Assembly (NCBI GenBank): GCA_009746045.1
Contig: RPFO01000310.1
Location: forward strand, 436,734-500,733
Length of the DNA: 64,000 nucleotides
Reading direction: 5' to 3'
Origin: Mesostigma viride
Taxonomy: Eukaryota; Streptophyta; Mesostigmatophyceae; Mesostigmatales; Mesostigmataceae
The notes beneath the pieces were generated by a model. It was not told where the DNA came from. It saw nothing but the letters and a program-made list of their open reading frames with translations, and searched no databases. This document shows positions 18,960 through 31,177 of the stretch, piece by piece. A program made the translations under genes and the position numbers. Within the stretch, counting starts at the first letter, position 1, and every line of letters begins with the position of its first letter.

Positions 18960-21245
18960 ATGTCAGAGCCTACCCCTCCGGCTGAGAGCCGCTGCCGTCC
19001 CCGCCCCACCGGACCCTGAGCTGTACTTCGAGGCCCTTCCGGGCCGCTGGGTGTCACGGTCCAGTTATCCGGGTGGCATCGTGCAGCCGGCCCTCCAGGC
19101 CCAACATGCGGTTTAGTCAGGGCTGCTCTCTTTGGGGTCACGTGGTACGGCCCTTCCCCTGATGACCGCACCAGCTTGTTTTGCACGGGTTCGACGATGC
19201 CGGGCACTGTTGTTAGGGTGTGGCTCCCGCTGTCCAGCCTTGGGACAGATAGCTGCGGTTCTCCAGTGCCCCGGTGTTCTCCTACCTTTCTACCCCTGTG
19301 GGCCGCTCCTGCCTACGGGATGTGTTCCCCTGGCTTCCGGCTGAGGGTGATGCAGAAGTAGATGAGAACCCCTGCGACCTTCTACGGGCCGTAGAATTCA
19401 TGGAGATAGCAGATCAGTCAGCGGGATAGCAGTTGGTGATCCTGCCCCTACGGGCGCCCCAGCCGAGGTACATTATACTCCAGAATATTCAGCCTCGAGC
19501 GCTGCGTCCTCCTCCTCAGCGTCTGCTCCCTCCCCTGTCCCGTCGTCCCACGGTCGACCCGGCGTGCGTGCAGTGGAGCCTACCCCTTTGGGTTTGCCTG
19601 ATCCTCTTCGGCGACGGTTTCGGCTATGCAGGCCAGATCCAGTCCCTGACCACGGCGTTCGGGGCCTTCATGGCGGCCCAAGCGCAGACCCGGCCACGCC
19701 AGGTGGGGTGTCTTGTGTCCGCGCCCCCTACCCCTTCGGTTGTTTCGGCACCTGTGGTTTCGCCTGCTCCGCGAGCCCGGTAGCTGCCCTTCGGTTGCTG
19801 CGGCTCCGACACCTCTGGTTGCCTCTGCGCCTGCGACCGACGTTTCTGCGCCGCGACGCGAGTCTTCCGCCCCGGCTGTGCCCGCCGTCGCCCCTCTGGG
19901 CCGCCCGCTGCGCCATCGCAGCCAGTGCGGGGTTTCTTCAGCGACACGGGCGATCATCCCAGGCTTTGGGAGGGTGGTCCCCCGCAGAGGATTCCGGTGC
20001 CCGACTGGAGCTTGGATGGCAACCAATCTTATGCCGGACTGCCTGTCCCTACGGGCCCTATTTTCAATATGTGGCCTGAGGGTGCGCCGGCAACGGAGAC
20101 CGGCGCGCCAGCTGCGGTGGCGGGTCCGTCACGGCCCTCTCTGGCTTCGGGTCCGGCGCGACCTCCTGTTGTACCAGTGCCCCTGCGTCGGTGTCGGTTC
20201 CCCCCTGCTTCGGCCCCTGCCCCTTCGGCCTCGCGGTCTTTGGCTGCGGTTGTTCGGTCCACCGGTCAGGATCCTCGCGCCACCCGCGCTGCCGATTCCC
20301 TCCGGGAGTTGTCCCAGGGTGATCGGGACAGGGCCCCTTCTGTGGTGCATGCGACGCCGGAGTCGCGCGACACGCCCGTTCCTGGGTATGGTATGTCCGC
20401 ACTCGCCTGCCGACAGTGTGACCTGCCGCGCGCCTCCGCCGAGCTTGCCATCTCGTCCATGTCCTACGGGTTCTCCCAGGTGTGTCGGGCGCCGCGGGAT
20501 CGTGGCCTACCCATTGAGACTGATCGGCCCCTTTCGACATGGTTATTTTAGCTGATCCTGTGTTCCAGGGTGAGATCCTGGTTCGGCGCGTTCTGTATCG
20601 CTGGGCTAGGCGCCACAACGACTTGGACACCTACGGTGGGTTCCAGTGGGCTTACCCTCCGCCTCTGGGCATTATGGCTTCGGATGCCCTTACGGTAGAG
20701 TTTCCTGCGGTACCGGGTGCTACGTACACACGGTCCTCCAGCCCATCCTTGAGTGGGATGCCCGTCGTCCGGCGCCCATCCCGGGCCAGGGTCTAGACTC
20801 CCGTGGTCACCCTCCTCCTCGGGCCAGCGACTACCTAGAGACATTCGGGTCGCGACAGTGTGCTCGTCGGTGGCGCTCCCGAGAGGTTCGGCACATCCGG
20901 ATGTGGCCGTCCAACGTGGAGCCCCTGGTGGACCTGTTCTTCCCGACGGGTTTGCGCCCTCGGATCCGGTACCATCGCCTCCTCCTGCGGGCCCTCTGTT
21001 TGATCGCGGTAGAGCCTTTCCTTCGCCTCTTTGCCTGTGGCTTCCTGGACTGGGCCCGTGGCCAGGTCGTTCTTACGCAGCATAGGTATTACTGGGCCTT
21101 TCTGGGCCTTTTTCCTGACGGCGTGTGGGCCGATGTTTTCCTCACTGTAGATAGGCATGACAATGCCGAGGATGTGGCCCACTACCAGGCCTACCTGGAG
21201 GTCCTGCTGGCCTCTCGTGGCACTTATCAGACGGATGGCCACTAG
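18960..21245 (+). pseudogene. 3' extra coding region of C1, frameshifted, unidentified
   Basis: Between the Pol stop and the 3' LTR lie about 2.7 kb with successive open stretches in different frames: an ATG at 18960 (MSEPTPPAESRC), an Ala/Pro-rich part near 19790-19920, 19925-20551, 20539-20796 and 20646-21245. The last 200 residues look globular, with aromatic and Leu-rich helices and a tail ending TYQTDGH. Read together they suggest one protein of about 700 residues with a Pro/Ala-rich first half, broken by several indels, many at C or G runs. I see no signal peptide, envelope features or known domain. Most chromoviruses have no gene here. Confidence 0.45.
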
Positions 21246-21606
21246 ATAGAGGGCCTTAGGCCCGACCTGAGGGTGTTGTCCCTCCGGTATATAGAGTCGC
21301 CCTCATATTCTGGCCAGTTGGTTGGCTGTTCTTGGTCCTTAGTACTGATGTGTTTACTCTGTGTGTCCTGCCCAGTGCCGTCCCCCCCGGCAGGACTCCG
21401 TTCCAGGCAGTTAGGGGAACCTCCCACCAGGCTTGGTGCTGGCTAACCCTACACCACCCGGCGTGGTGGTGGAGACCGTGTGAACTATTGGTGCTTTGTA
21501 TCTGGGATGGTCTATCGATTGTGTTGGTGTGTGCTGGGTGCATTAGGTTTTTCCTACCCCTTTGGTTTCCTCCCTGTGCGTAGGGAGAGGGCTCCCTACC
21601 TTTTGT

Positions 21607-21617
21607 GGGGGGGGAGG
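21607..21617 (+). promoter_or_regulatory. Polypurine tract of chromovirus C1
   Basis: An uninterrupted G-rich purine run, GGGGGGGGAGG, directly abuts the 3' LTR start TGTTACG at 21618. This is the expected position for plus-strand priming. Confidence 0.85.
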
Positions 21618-22192
21618 TGTTACGTCGCGTAACAATTCGTTGTAGTTACGGACGTAAATTAGGTCCTTGGCCTCGGTTGTCCCTAGGTTTACGTGTAGTT
21701 CTAGCTGGGACATGATTGTCCTCGTAACAGTACTGTGGTATATTGGGTGCCTTTGGGCGCCGCGCCGCGTACTTTATTAGTGGTCCTTATCCTTTGGTAG
21801 AATGTAGTGGACCGGCGTGCATCTGTGCACCTGCCTGTGTTTCTGTGTTTCTGCAGGCGAGGGCCAGGTCGGCCCGAGCCTGTTGGACCGTTGGTGACCA
21901 TTTATGCACGTTCCACTCCTTGTGTGGCCACTCGGCGTGTGTTAAATGAATTAACACATATTAGCTTGGGTCACGGCAGTATAGTTACAATGTTTCCTTC
22001 CTCTATTCCTGGAGTAAACGGGTTTGTGTAAATGGCTTATGGCGTATTACAGTAGCACATACGTAAATGCATTGAGATCTGGATCGTCTCGTTCGTCTTT
22101 CGCTAGGGGTTTAACTAGAGGCGGCCTTACTAGTCTAGGTAGCATCAGGACAGGTAGAGGTAGAGGTGGCGGTAGAGGCTTGCGGCGTAACA
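21618..22192 (+). repeat. 3' LTR of chromovirus C1
   Basis: 575 bp, nearly identical to the 5' LTR. I see T/C and A/G substitutions and a 3-base difference near 21988. It is followed by the CAGGC target duplication. Confidence 0.93.
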
Positions 22193-22449
22193 CAGGCCTC
22201 CTAGGCTGCTCAGGACTAGCAAGCACAGTGCACAAGTATATAAAGAATAGGCCAGTGCCAATTGGGCATCTCTTGCGAGCCCGCCTCACGTGTGTTGCCT
22301 TGACTTGGCAAACTCGTGTACAAGCCTCAAGTGTGTGAGCGCTGAGTAACATTATCCAATTTTAACAAAGCTCCGTTCCAATTAACCACATTCACACATT
22401 GCTGCATTGCAACCATATCCTATACATTGCGTTTATAAAAACGTTAACT

Positions 22450-23576
22450 CATATAGCTAGGTTCATGGCAGTGTAGTAGTGTTTCCTTCCTCCATTCCTG
22501 GAATAAACGGGGTTCGTGTAAATGGCTTATGGGGTATTATAGTCGTACCTACGTAAATGCACTGAGATCTGGATCGTCACGTTTGTCTTTCGCGCGGGGT
22601 TTGACTAGAGGCGGCCTCACTAATTTAGGTAGCATTAGACCGGTTATAGAGGTAGAGGCGGAGGTAGAGGACTGATTCGTAACAATGGACTCGGAGGAAC
22701 TTTAGGTAGAGAGCGTGACGAAGATCCCCTGCAACAACAGACGCCATTGACCCTACCCTTCCGCGTCCGGGAGTATGAAGACGACACCATCTTGCCAGGT
22801 AATGGGCGGGTCGCCTGCAAGCTAGATAGGTAGTGCTGCCCGATTCGGGACACACCTAAGCTAGGAGTTAGACCTGCTCGCAGCGGAAAATCCTTCATAG
22901 ATAGCTCCTTTCCCTCGTTCGGCATTAATGTTTTCCTTCCGTTGCTGTTTTTGGACATAGTCAGATCGCGTTTTTCCGCGTTTTCCGCGGCCCGGCACTG
23001 AACGCCAATGGTTTTCACCTTTGCGGAGTGCCTGATCAGAATGGTTGGGGTCGGCTTTTGGTTCTACGGTAGAGAGACGACTAGCGTCTCGTAGATTACC
23101 CCTTTTCTGCATCTTGCCTGCTTTGTATTTAGACGACCCATCGCCTGCATGACGCAGAAGTCTTGAAACCGGATACTTACGACCACCTGGCGCTGGAATC
23201 CTCGTAGCTGCGTGCGTCGTCAATCTGGTTCGGTTTCAGACACCCTAGATCAGCTGCCTTCTCCTCATTCTCCTAGCTTGACGTCACAAGACCTACCAGG
23301 TGAGTTCTCATGAAGCAACGGCGTTCTTTTACTGCTCCTTCCCATTCTTCTAGCGATAATAGTCTGGCTAAATATTACGTAGTAATTACGCCTCAATGGT
23401 CCTCCATTTTCCTTTCTTGGTCCGATGCTAGGAAGATAGTTCAGAACCGTGAATACAACGTAACTAGGTATAAGAAATTTATGACATTTGAAGAAGCTCA
23501 GCAGTTCCTTATAGACCATAGCGAATCAGATTTAGGCCTACACGTACGCCCTATTCCTCATGTTCGTCCTCCCGTG
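22450..23576 (+). mobile_element. Truncated chromovirus C2 (LTR end, leader, HBD ORF)
   Basis: From about 22450 the sequence follows the last third of the C1 LTR with many substitutions, reaches an LTR end (TTCGTAACA, about 22685), then the leader with its donor (CCAG/GTAATGGG near 22800) and the hybrid-binding-domain ORF. It stops at 23576, where a minus-strand LTR begins. No gag or pol remains. It is a related but distinct subfamily and clearly older than C1. Confidence 0.8.
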
Positions 23577-23588
23577 TGTAACGACTAA
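23310..23588 (+). CDS. Hybrid-binding-domain ORF of C2
   Basis: The ATG (MKQRRSFTAPSH) follows a consensus donor CAG/GTGAGT. The domain is nearly identical to that in C1: KYYVV, IFLSWSDA, RYKKF and FEEAQQFL. It continues without a break into SESDLGLHVRPIPHVRPP, showing where C1 lost a base. The last four codons run into the neighbouring LTR, so the natural C terminus is not seen. Differences from C1 within the domain are few, suggesting constraint. Confidence 0.78.
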   Translation: MKQRRSFTAPSHSSSDNSLAKYYVVITPQWSSIFLSWSDARKIVQNREYNVTRYKKFMTFEEAQQFLIDHSESDLGLHVRPIPHVRPPVCND

Positions 23589-24297
23589 AAATGATCATCA
23601 GCATCATCCATAGTCCAAATATGAAAGATCTTTTACCTGGGTTGCTTTCTTGAGTTACAGATCTTCAAGTATCCGAGCAGCGTTGAAATGGAAATTCCAC
23701 AGCACGTGATTTAGGGAATCACAACCCCTTGTAGACACAAAGACAAGCTTGTGTATAGACGACCTCTGTGGAACTGAAGGACGTCTATAGCCAAGGGGCT
23801 CTTATGAATGGACAACAAAGACAAGCTTTATTATACCATGATGAATCAAAACCAACGTAGCAACAATGGCGACCCCACGTCCTTGATATCGACGTGCTAG
23901 TTGTCGAGCATGCCTCAACATTAGCCTGAAGAGAACCAATCAAAATCATGGTCCAATTCTAAACAAGATCCTCGTATCCATCCTCGTCACACAAAACAGA
24001 ACAACACCACCAACAGCCTGGCAGAATCTGTACATGAGATCCTGAATCTGTAGTAAGCACTAAAGTCCCAAAGGAACATTCAAGACTTGGTAGTACCGAC
24101 CAACAAACTATAACCCCACGTGGATCAGGCCACGACCAATAAGGGCTTCTAACAGTCGGTTGACAAAGTACAAGTTTCAAGTACCGCCTTCTTGGAAACC
24201 TCATAACTTTCCCAATACTGATCCAAAAGTCCTCGAATAAAAGTCAAACATTCACAAAACAAAGGATGTAACAACAAAGTCATTTTTGCTTGTTACA
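23577..24297 (-). repeat. 3' LTR of a minus-strand LTR element
   Basis: Read on the minus strand it starts TGTAACAAGC and ends GTTACA (721 bp). It is preceded on that strand by a polypurine tract, TTGAGGGGGAGATA (about 24298-24312). It sits directly against the broken end of C2. The partner LTR was not found. Confidence 0.65.
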
Positions 24298-27200
24298 TAT
24301 CTCCCCCTCAAGACTGGAACCACCAGTTCCCCAAAATCAACTACTCGATCTGAGGAGTGACACTGAACAGAAATCCACCATCTCTTGGGAAAAGCAGATG
24401 GGTTTTTACATCCCTGAAGCCAGGGCTGCTATATCTCATAAACATCTAGTCACAGGTGCTTAAAGAAGACAAGTCACATCCTTATCCACTACAAGCCCAG
24501 ATAAACACAGCAATACTGCGAGTCATCCCGTCATCATTCTGGAATTCTGGAACTCTGGACTGGAACATCAGAACTGGAATGGATTATGGAGCCCCCCCAT
24601 CATCCATCCTGGAATCCCCCCCCTCACACCACAATCCAAAGCCCCCTTTCCTTCTCAGCCCCGTTCCTCACAGGCTATACCAATCTCCATTCAGGCCATG
24701 CATCCTTGCCCTTGGGTCCACACATGGGAAACTGCTCCACCATGTGGGCCAACTCTGGCCAGTTCCTGCTGACCTGCAGCACCACGCAAGTCTCAGCAGC
24801 CCCTGCCACCATCTGGGCAGCACAGCGAAGGCACGCCCCTGGGTAGGAGAGGAGCACCACAGACTGACTCTCAGGGTCCATCACCCAAGTAGAGGACGTC
24901 TTGTGCCTGCTCACCCATGATCTGTACGCCCACCAGAACTGCAGAAAGGTCTTGACCACAGACCACTTAGCACCTATCAGAGGCACCAGCACCCTTAGTG
25001 GCGTCAGACGCACCTTGGGTTCCACAGTGTACTTGGGCAACCCTGGATTGCAAAAGAGGTAGAAGTCTCCAAAGGAAAACACCTTCTGGCCAAGCTGGAG
25101 GAAGAAGGAACCAACTCAAAGTCACCCTTCTGAACTGAAAACTCCGACAGCTCCAAGTAGGAAGCTTCTCCCGTACTCACTGGCTGCAACTGAGTAAATG
25201 CCTCCTTCAAGGCCTCAGGTAAGGCTGCCAGCATGTCCTGCCCCTCAGCACGCCTCATGTCAATCTCAGGTCCTGGTGACAATGCATGCATCCTATGCAG
25301 CAGATGAGCCACAAAAGGGGAGCCACTCTCATACAGGCTGGTGTGCAGCTGAGAGGACCTCCTCCACATAGCTTTCAGAGCTCACCTCCCCTCCTCTCTG
25401 TTGAGTGCAGCCAACGCCTTCTTGGCCAAAGTCTCACAGTGATCACAGGGGCCCATGCACTTCCTATGATCCACATAGGCCACTCAGCAGCACCAAGGTA
25501 GAAACCTCCAGTTATATACTATTGGTCTGGTACAAGAAGACGTGCAGAACATGAACCACGTGTCTTAATCATACCAGGAATCAAGCCCTAGGTGAACAAC
25601 TCCATATGTCGAGGGTACAACACAGAAGTCACTCTCCATGTGCCATCCAGGCTCATATCCCCTCAACCATCCTCAGAAACTGGTCACCAAAATCTGGATG
25701 TCATCTCAGCTCTGACAGTCCAACCAAACTCCCACCAGAGTCCATCCCACTCAACTCAGATCCCCGTCGGATTCAATGAGTCCACATGTATCCAAGAAGG
25801 AGTAAACAGGATCAAGGCACCTAAGCCAAACAAGGCGAGGCCACTCCATATATTCTGGGACACCACCCTCCCTCAGCTATGAGTCCACGGGTGAAAGACA
25901 AGTCTGACATTCCCAGGGATAACGGTTCATCCACAGGGATCCATGCCACCAAATACTGACAACTCTCACTGCTTGATCAGGGCAGGAAGCCGAGTGTCAT
26001 GTAGCCAGGCTAACCCTCTATACAGCGAACCCCACAAAACTAAATGGGCTGCCAGGGTCCAAGGCTTATCAAAGCTAGTCAACACTGCACACCCCAAAGA
26101 TCCCAGCCCTTCTCAAGGGAACAGGTAGTCAGGGACAGATGCTGTATCACCTCAACAAAGAGTGGCAGGTAACAGAGCCATAATAAATCCCCAATCCATC
26201 CCAACTGGGGACCTCCCTCAGATCACCAACAGCTGGTCATAGCAGCTGGCTGGATGGATTCCAAGAATGCTCAATCCTAACACAGGGGCTGGCGTGAGCT
26301 TCTGCTGCAGCAAGTCAAAGGCTTGCTGACACCCGTCAGTCCACGCAAACTGGAACGTGGAAACGTCAACAGCGCCCCAGGTGGAAGTGCAGTCATGCAC
26401 CAAGAGGCAGGAGCAAATCCAGCAGGGAAACGTCGCCAACAGGGTCGCCTCAGGAAGAGCAAGGGTATCTCAGAAGTACACCCATGATGAAGAGAGGCCG
26501 TGGACAGGGTTGTCACCCGTGGGTACCCGTCAGCAGGTTGGGGAGATGCCACAAAGCACAGCCAAAATAGCCCACCGATGGCCAGCGAAACCAGGATACC
26601 ACATAGTCAGGGATCTATGAGGTGAACCCGACAGGATGAACTGAAATCCCAGGGTGAATCCACGCTATGATCCTCACAGATCTCCTCCCCACCAGAACAA
26701 AATTCCCCCCCTCCAGTCGCACCAAAGGAGTGAGAGTGAGGTAAAGCCACATCTCCTTAGTAGCTAGTACACTCAAACCCATAGCCAGTGGCCTATGATA
26801 ATCACAAGGCACACTATTTCTCCTTAAGATGCCTGGGAAAACCATCCACAGCCTTGAGAGGGATAGCAGAAGATCAGTAATGCCTCACCAGCATTATGAA
26901 CGGTATGCCCCAACTTGTAAATCGTAGCACACGCTACCCCCATGCAAAGGGTTAGATGCAGCCCAATCCCCTGCACGCCCTGCTCCCCACACAAATCCCC
27001 CTCAGCATAACTGGTAAACTGGAGACTACCAGCATGCCTAATAATTCCACCCCTCTGCGTAGAATAAGCTGTAATAATCCTGGTATCAGCTTCCCAAGAT
27101 TGACAGCATGGCCTAGCAGGAACAAACGCCATGGGATACGCATGAAGACAGAGGCCCAGCCAACCAGAGAAGGGTGGGGGAGGCAAGTCTCTCAGCCCAC

Positions 27201-29500
27201 TAAACCACTGGTGGCCTGCAGGGTCGCTCTATTAAGACGTCCTATGCACCTTATGACTAAAGATGGGGTGGGAACTACAGCAAAGTGTCCAAGACAGAGT
27301 TGCATACAAGGCAGCTTGAGAGCAGACTGAAAGCAATCACCAATCAGCCAACTGATGTGCCCAAGCTTGGCAGGGCCCCAGCAACAACATCACTCCCCGC
27401 AACCATCCAGGTGGCACTACCATGCAAGGTAATGTGGGCATTAGGATCGAAGGAGCCCAAGACAAGGTTGCACAAGTAGGGCAGCGTAAGGGTATGCTGG
27501 ATGAGGCCATCAGTCATCAAACAGATACACCCTCAGCTTGGCAGGGCCCTAGCAAGTAGACTGAACCATGTCCCCCTAGTCAAAGCATGGAAAGTAGTAT
27601 CCATGTCCGTGGACCACGTAGACTGCCAAATGGTATTAATGTCAGTGTACCACGGATACTGATGCACATGAGGCAGGTTGTAAGGGTGGTAGAGGGCTGA
27701 ATGGGTCCCCCAACTAACCCACACCTCTAAGCTCATGTGAGCCCCCGCCCAGCACCAAGTAGTCCAACTCCTCAATTATAAGAGTCAACGGAGTGGGCAC
27801 CATTGTCATCACTGTCATGCCAAACATTCCAGCCGGCCCCACAGTTGTAGCTCCGTTGATCCCGCCCATCATCCAACCCACAAGGACATCCTACCCATGC
27901 AAACATGATGCCAGACCCCCCGTGCAAGCAGTCCCATTCATACAACCATCATGCTGTGCAAGCAATCAGCTCAAGGGCGGATGGTGTACTATCAAGACAA
28001 CAAGCCATCCTGGCACCATGCAAGCAAGGATAAGTCCATAGCAGGGCAAAGCAAGGGTAGGAGGTTACTCATCTGCACACGGCTGGCTTGATGTCCACCA
28101 GCAGGCAGGACCCAACACAGCGTCAGGAGCAGGCACCAGCATTACAGATACGCGTCACTTGGGCGTCCCCAAGTCACCAGAGTCGCCAGCGGCCACCATG
28201 CAGTGCTTGATGAAGTCTCCACCATTGAGTGCTTGCAGTCGCCACCATGAGTGCTTGCAGTCACCACCAACAGCACTAGTCCACCATGCACCAGGATACT
28301 CTCCAACGTCGCCCCCATGTGCCATGCCCGCCATAGACAAGTCACCAATCCCCCACTGACCTCAAGCCCCCAATAGGCTACTGCCACAACGCCCAATCAG
28401 CGTCACCCCCACATGTGGGTATCCAACACAGCTATTGCCTGACTGGACAACCAAGACTAGCTGCTTGCGCCGGTCACGCTGTGGAAAAGTGACTAAGCTG
28501 CTTGAAGGAGGCCTGGAACGGACACCAATGAGCTTGGCTCCGGAAGCTGCTTGGAAGAAGGACCACATGCTGTCAACTGCCCTGACTGAACGTCAATCAG
28601 GCTGCAGGAAGGAGCCAGCACTCTTCACTATGGCACTCAGAAAAACTGCCTAGTAGGCAAGCCACAGACTGCCAACCTGTTAAGATAGCAGACTCGAACA
28701 GGGCTACTACCAAGTGCCAGGTAGCCAGAACTCCTAAGCCGGAGGAGCACAAGGGCCTGAGGTGGTCCAACAGCCAGCAGAACTGCCCAAAAGTCGAAAA
28801 AATGGGCCTAAAAACGCCTTGACCAGTGTCAAAAATTCTGATCTGAGAACTATATCAGATATATTCACAGATAAGAACTATGACAGCAGCCCTGGTGTCC
28901 ATACTTGCTGTCCTAGTGCACCTCCTAGGCCCAACAGGGACCATCTGCCAACAAGCAGTGGTAACCATCATGTCCTGGGAGAAGTAAATGCGTGGTCACA
29001 ATGGTCTGGCGCAGGTAAGGGCCCCAACTGGCAAGTGACCCACACCCCACTTGTAAAGGGACGTTGTCAAGCAAGTGGTCCACCCCCTCTGGGAACATGT
29101 GTCAAAGGACACCGTCTAGCAAGTGGGCAACCCATGCAAGAGACACCTGGCAACTCATGGGTGCACGTGTGATACCCTCTAGGGGACAACCCACTGCAGG
29201 TATCCCGATGTCCCCGGCTGATGTGGTGGCATCTACCATGCCATATGCCTCCATGATAGCATCTGGCAACCCTTTGGCAGACCTGGGATATCCACTCCCC
29301 CGCAGAAATTTTCTCAGGGTAACTAGACACAGCTGTCCAAGTGTCAGAATTCCAGGACAGGTGGCAAGGCTGTGAAAGGTCGTATTAATATTGCTTTTCT
29401 GGATTGATTGACTTTGTATTAAAAATGATAAAAGACTACTGTGCTTCGTCCATAGCCAGCACCTTATCGGATGAGTGGATATTGCTGCAGGTAACACCGC
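24298..29500 (-). mobile_element. Eroded body of a minus-strand gypsy-type element
   Basis: Downstream of the LTR on the minus strand there is no intact gene, only short open pieces. The only recognisable remnant is RT/RNase H sequence near 26218-26660. The stretch has no other clear features apart from a short imperfect repeat of about 20 bases (CCACCATGAGTGCTTGCAGTC-like) at 28190-28260. The right limit is uncertain. Confidence 0.45.
26218..26660 (-). pseudogene. Gypsy RT/RNase H junction relic
   Basis: On the minus strand a piece reads FAWTDGCQQAFDLLQQKLT then APVLGL, the typical start of the gypsy RNase H region (W...CQ.AF..LK..L..APVL). Upstream fragments are consistent with the FLG..YYR.F connection region but contain stops and frame changes. 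It belongs to a family different from C1-C4. Confidence 0.6.
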
Positions 29501-29778
29501 CGTCACCTATGATTGGTGCTCGGCTAGAATCACAGGTTAACTTTATATTTTATAACTGACATGTAGTCAACATGTCAAATGTTGCATGGCTACTGTCGAC
29601 CCATAGAAATTATAGTGTAATATATATTCATTGAGAATGATAGATTACGGAGGTGAGATAGGCATGCAACATAAGGAAAAACCCGATAACTGGGAGAATA
29701 ACCCTGAAGAAATGAATAGTAATCCGACACAGACATCCAAGGATCACGCCAGCGGCACAAGGTACAACTAACTATACA

Positions 29779-30600
29779 TCACAAAACTACACGCAGCAAC
29801 AGCGCTGCCGGCCCACCATGCAGGCCTGGAAGGGATCTAGACCGCATGGGTCGCGACAAAGTCGGCCCGGGTGCGGCGGAGTAACACATCAGCCACGGTG
29901 CGAGTGAGGGCGAGTGACAGGCGCTGCCGCCAATACGAGGACCACGTGCGGGCCGACCACGGGGCGGTCTGACCCTCGAGGTCGAGGCGGTCTTCACGGC
30001 GCTGGCAGCACTCGTGGAAAAACTCCGCTGTCTTGGGGCCCATGGCCCCGAACTCCTCAAGGACAAAGGGGATGACCCGGTGGGGCCCCACATTGCCGTA
30101 GGAGGCAAACTTGTCGCGCTCAGCCACAGCGGCAGCAGCGCCGGCATCCACAGCCGCCCGGAGGATGTGGCGACCGGAAAGCGGCCGAGCCACGGAGACA
30201 TCGATGAGCAGGTGGCAACCCTGCCCGTCGTCGGTCAAGCACGGTAATGTCGGGGCGGTGGTTGGGTGAGTAGAGGGCGGCCCCATCCGCGTCCTCGCAC
30301 TTGATGGTGGAGTGGGGAAAGACCGACCGAACCATGGCACACACCACCCGGAGGAGAGCGGTATGGAGATAGAGGAACCAGTTCTGGTTCTGCTGGCCAC
30401 CCATGCACGCGATGTAGTGTGTCCCAGTAGTATCCAGAGCAAGCCCGCAGCTGCCGCAGGACGCACCCGCCGTGATGAGAGGTTGCGGGGCAAAGAGCTG
30501 GTGGCGGAGAGCGATGGCGTAAAGGGCCGGAACCAGCGTGAACAAAGGGCTCATGGGGAGGGCGCGCAGGAATGCGGACCCCACGCTCCCCTCAATTAAG
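29779..30600 (-). pseudogene. LINE 3' fragment with restriction-like endonuclease domain
   Basis: Two overlapping frames on the minus strand join into one protein: a Cys-His cluster (CGSCGLALDTTGTHYIAC), then NHRPDITV, then LLIDVSVARPL, AAAVAERDKFASYG and VIPFVLEEFGAMG. The order of CCHC, RPD, a second Asp and E..K fits the PD-(D/E)XK-type endonuclease of site-specific and related non-LTR retrotransposons. One frameshift lies near 30220. The RT is absent, so this is a truncated insertion or relic. It does not match the LINE at 47772-49685. Confidence 0.6.
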
Positions 30601-30682
30601 GGAAACGGAGTGAAGCCAAGCCTTCCCCTGATCGTTCAAGCTCGCATGCAGACCCATCCAGTCGGCACAGTGTAGTATACCC

Positions 30683-31159
30683 AGTTAGTCTCCATGCTTT
30701 GCTGTAGACTAAGTCTCAAAGGCATTGTGAATACAACGTATGAATAAGCCTTGTAAACCTACGTTGGTATGTGAATATAAATACCACGTGGGCTATGCAG
30801 ATAGGAATGCTAGTCGAGTCGCATACGTTTCCCTAGATAGGTACTTTGGGTACTGAGGTACGTGACAGATGTCAGTACCCAGTATACGTAGTGTCCTGTC
30901 ATTGGACGGTACTAGAGTATCCTAGATAGGGACCGTACTGCAGCGTGCATTGATCTGTGATCGCACGATGCAGTGACTAGACTGCTACCTGTCATCGTGT
31001 GGCCTCGGGCCAACGGTCTGCACCCAACGGTCACTGGCGGCGCAGCCAGTGAGAGGAACGTTGATAAAGGGTAAACCTATTTTCTAATGGACTAAGCATT
31101 CACTGCTCATTGCATTCACTGTGTTCTCAAGCAACATATCCCGTCGCAATTATCTAACT
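30683..31159 (+). repeat. 5' LTR of CopB1 with AGTTAG...CTAACT ends
   Basis: This 477-bp segment recurs at 59536-60005 (5' of CopB2) and 63020-63514 (3' of CopB3), always in the same orientation relative to coding, as an LTR should. All three copies begin AGTTAG and end CTAACT, rather than the usual TG...CA. Confidence 0.8.
30776..30783 (+). promoter_or_regulatory. Candidate TATA box in CopB LTR
   Basis: TATAAATA, conserved in CopB2 (about 59925) and slightly changed in CopB3. Its place inside the LTR, about 400 bases before the gag ATG, suits a Pol II promoter. Confidence 0.5.
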
Positions 31160-31177
31160 TGAATTTTATTTGCTACC

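Larger units (their letters stand above)
11466..22192 (+). mobile_element. Complete Ty3/gypsy chromovirus C1
   Basis: It has 5' and 3' LTRs of 572 and 575 bp with TGTTACG...CGTAACA ends and a CAGGC target duplication at 11461-11465 and 22193-22197. The interior order is leader ORF, hybrid-binding-domain ORF, Gag, protease-RT-RNase H, integrase-chromodomain and a 2.3-kb 3' coding region, then a polypurine tract. By eye the LTRs differ by two substitutions and one 3-base indel. The coding part nonetheless carries several single-base frameshifts. Confidence 0.95.

Noticed and set aside
19580-20850. Several long minus-strand frames opposite the C1 3' region
   Set aside because: GC-rich DNA leaves all frames open; they are not shared with another copy and lie antisense to an element whose genes are on the plus strand.
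28142-28400. Direct repeats that might suggest an array
   Set aside because: Only two or three imperfect units without regular spacers; not a CRISPR or satellite array.
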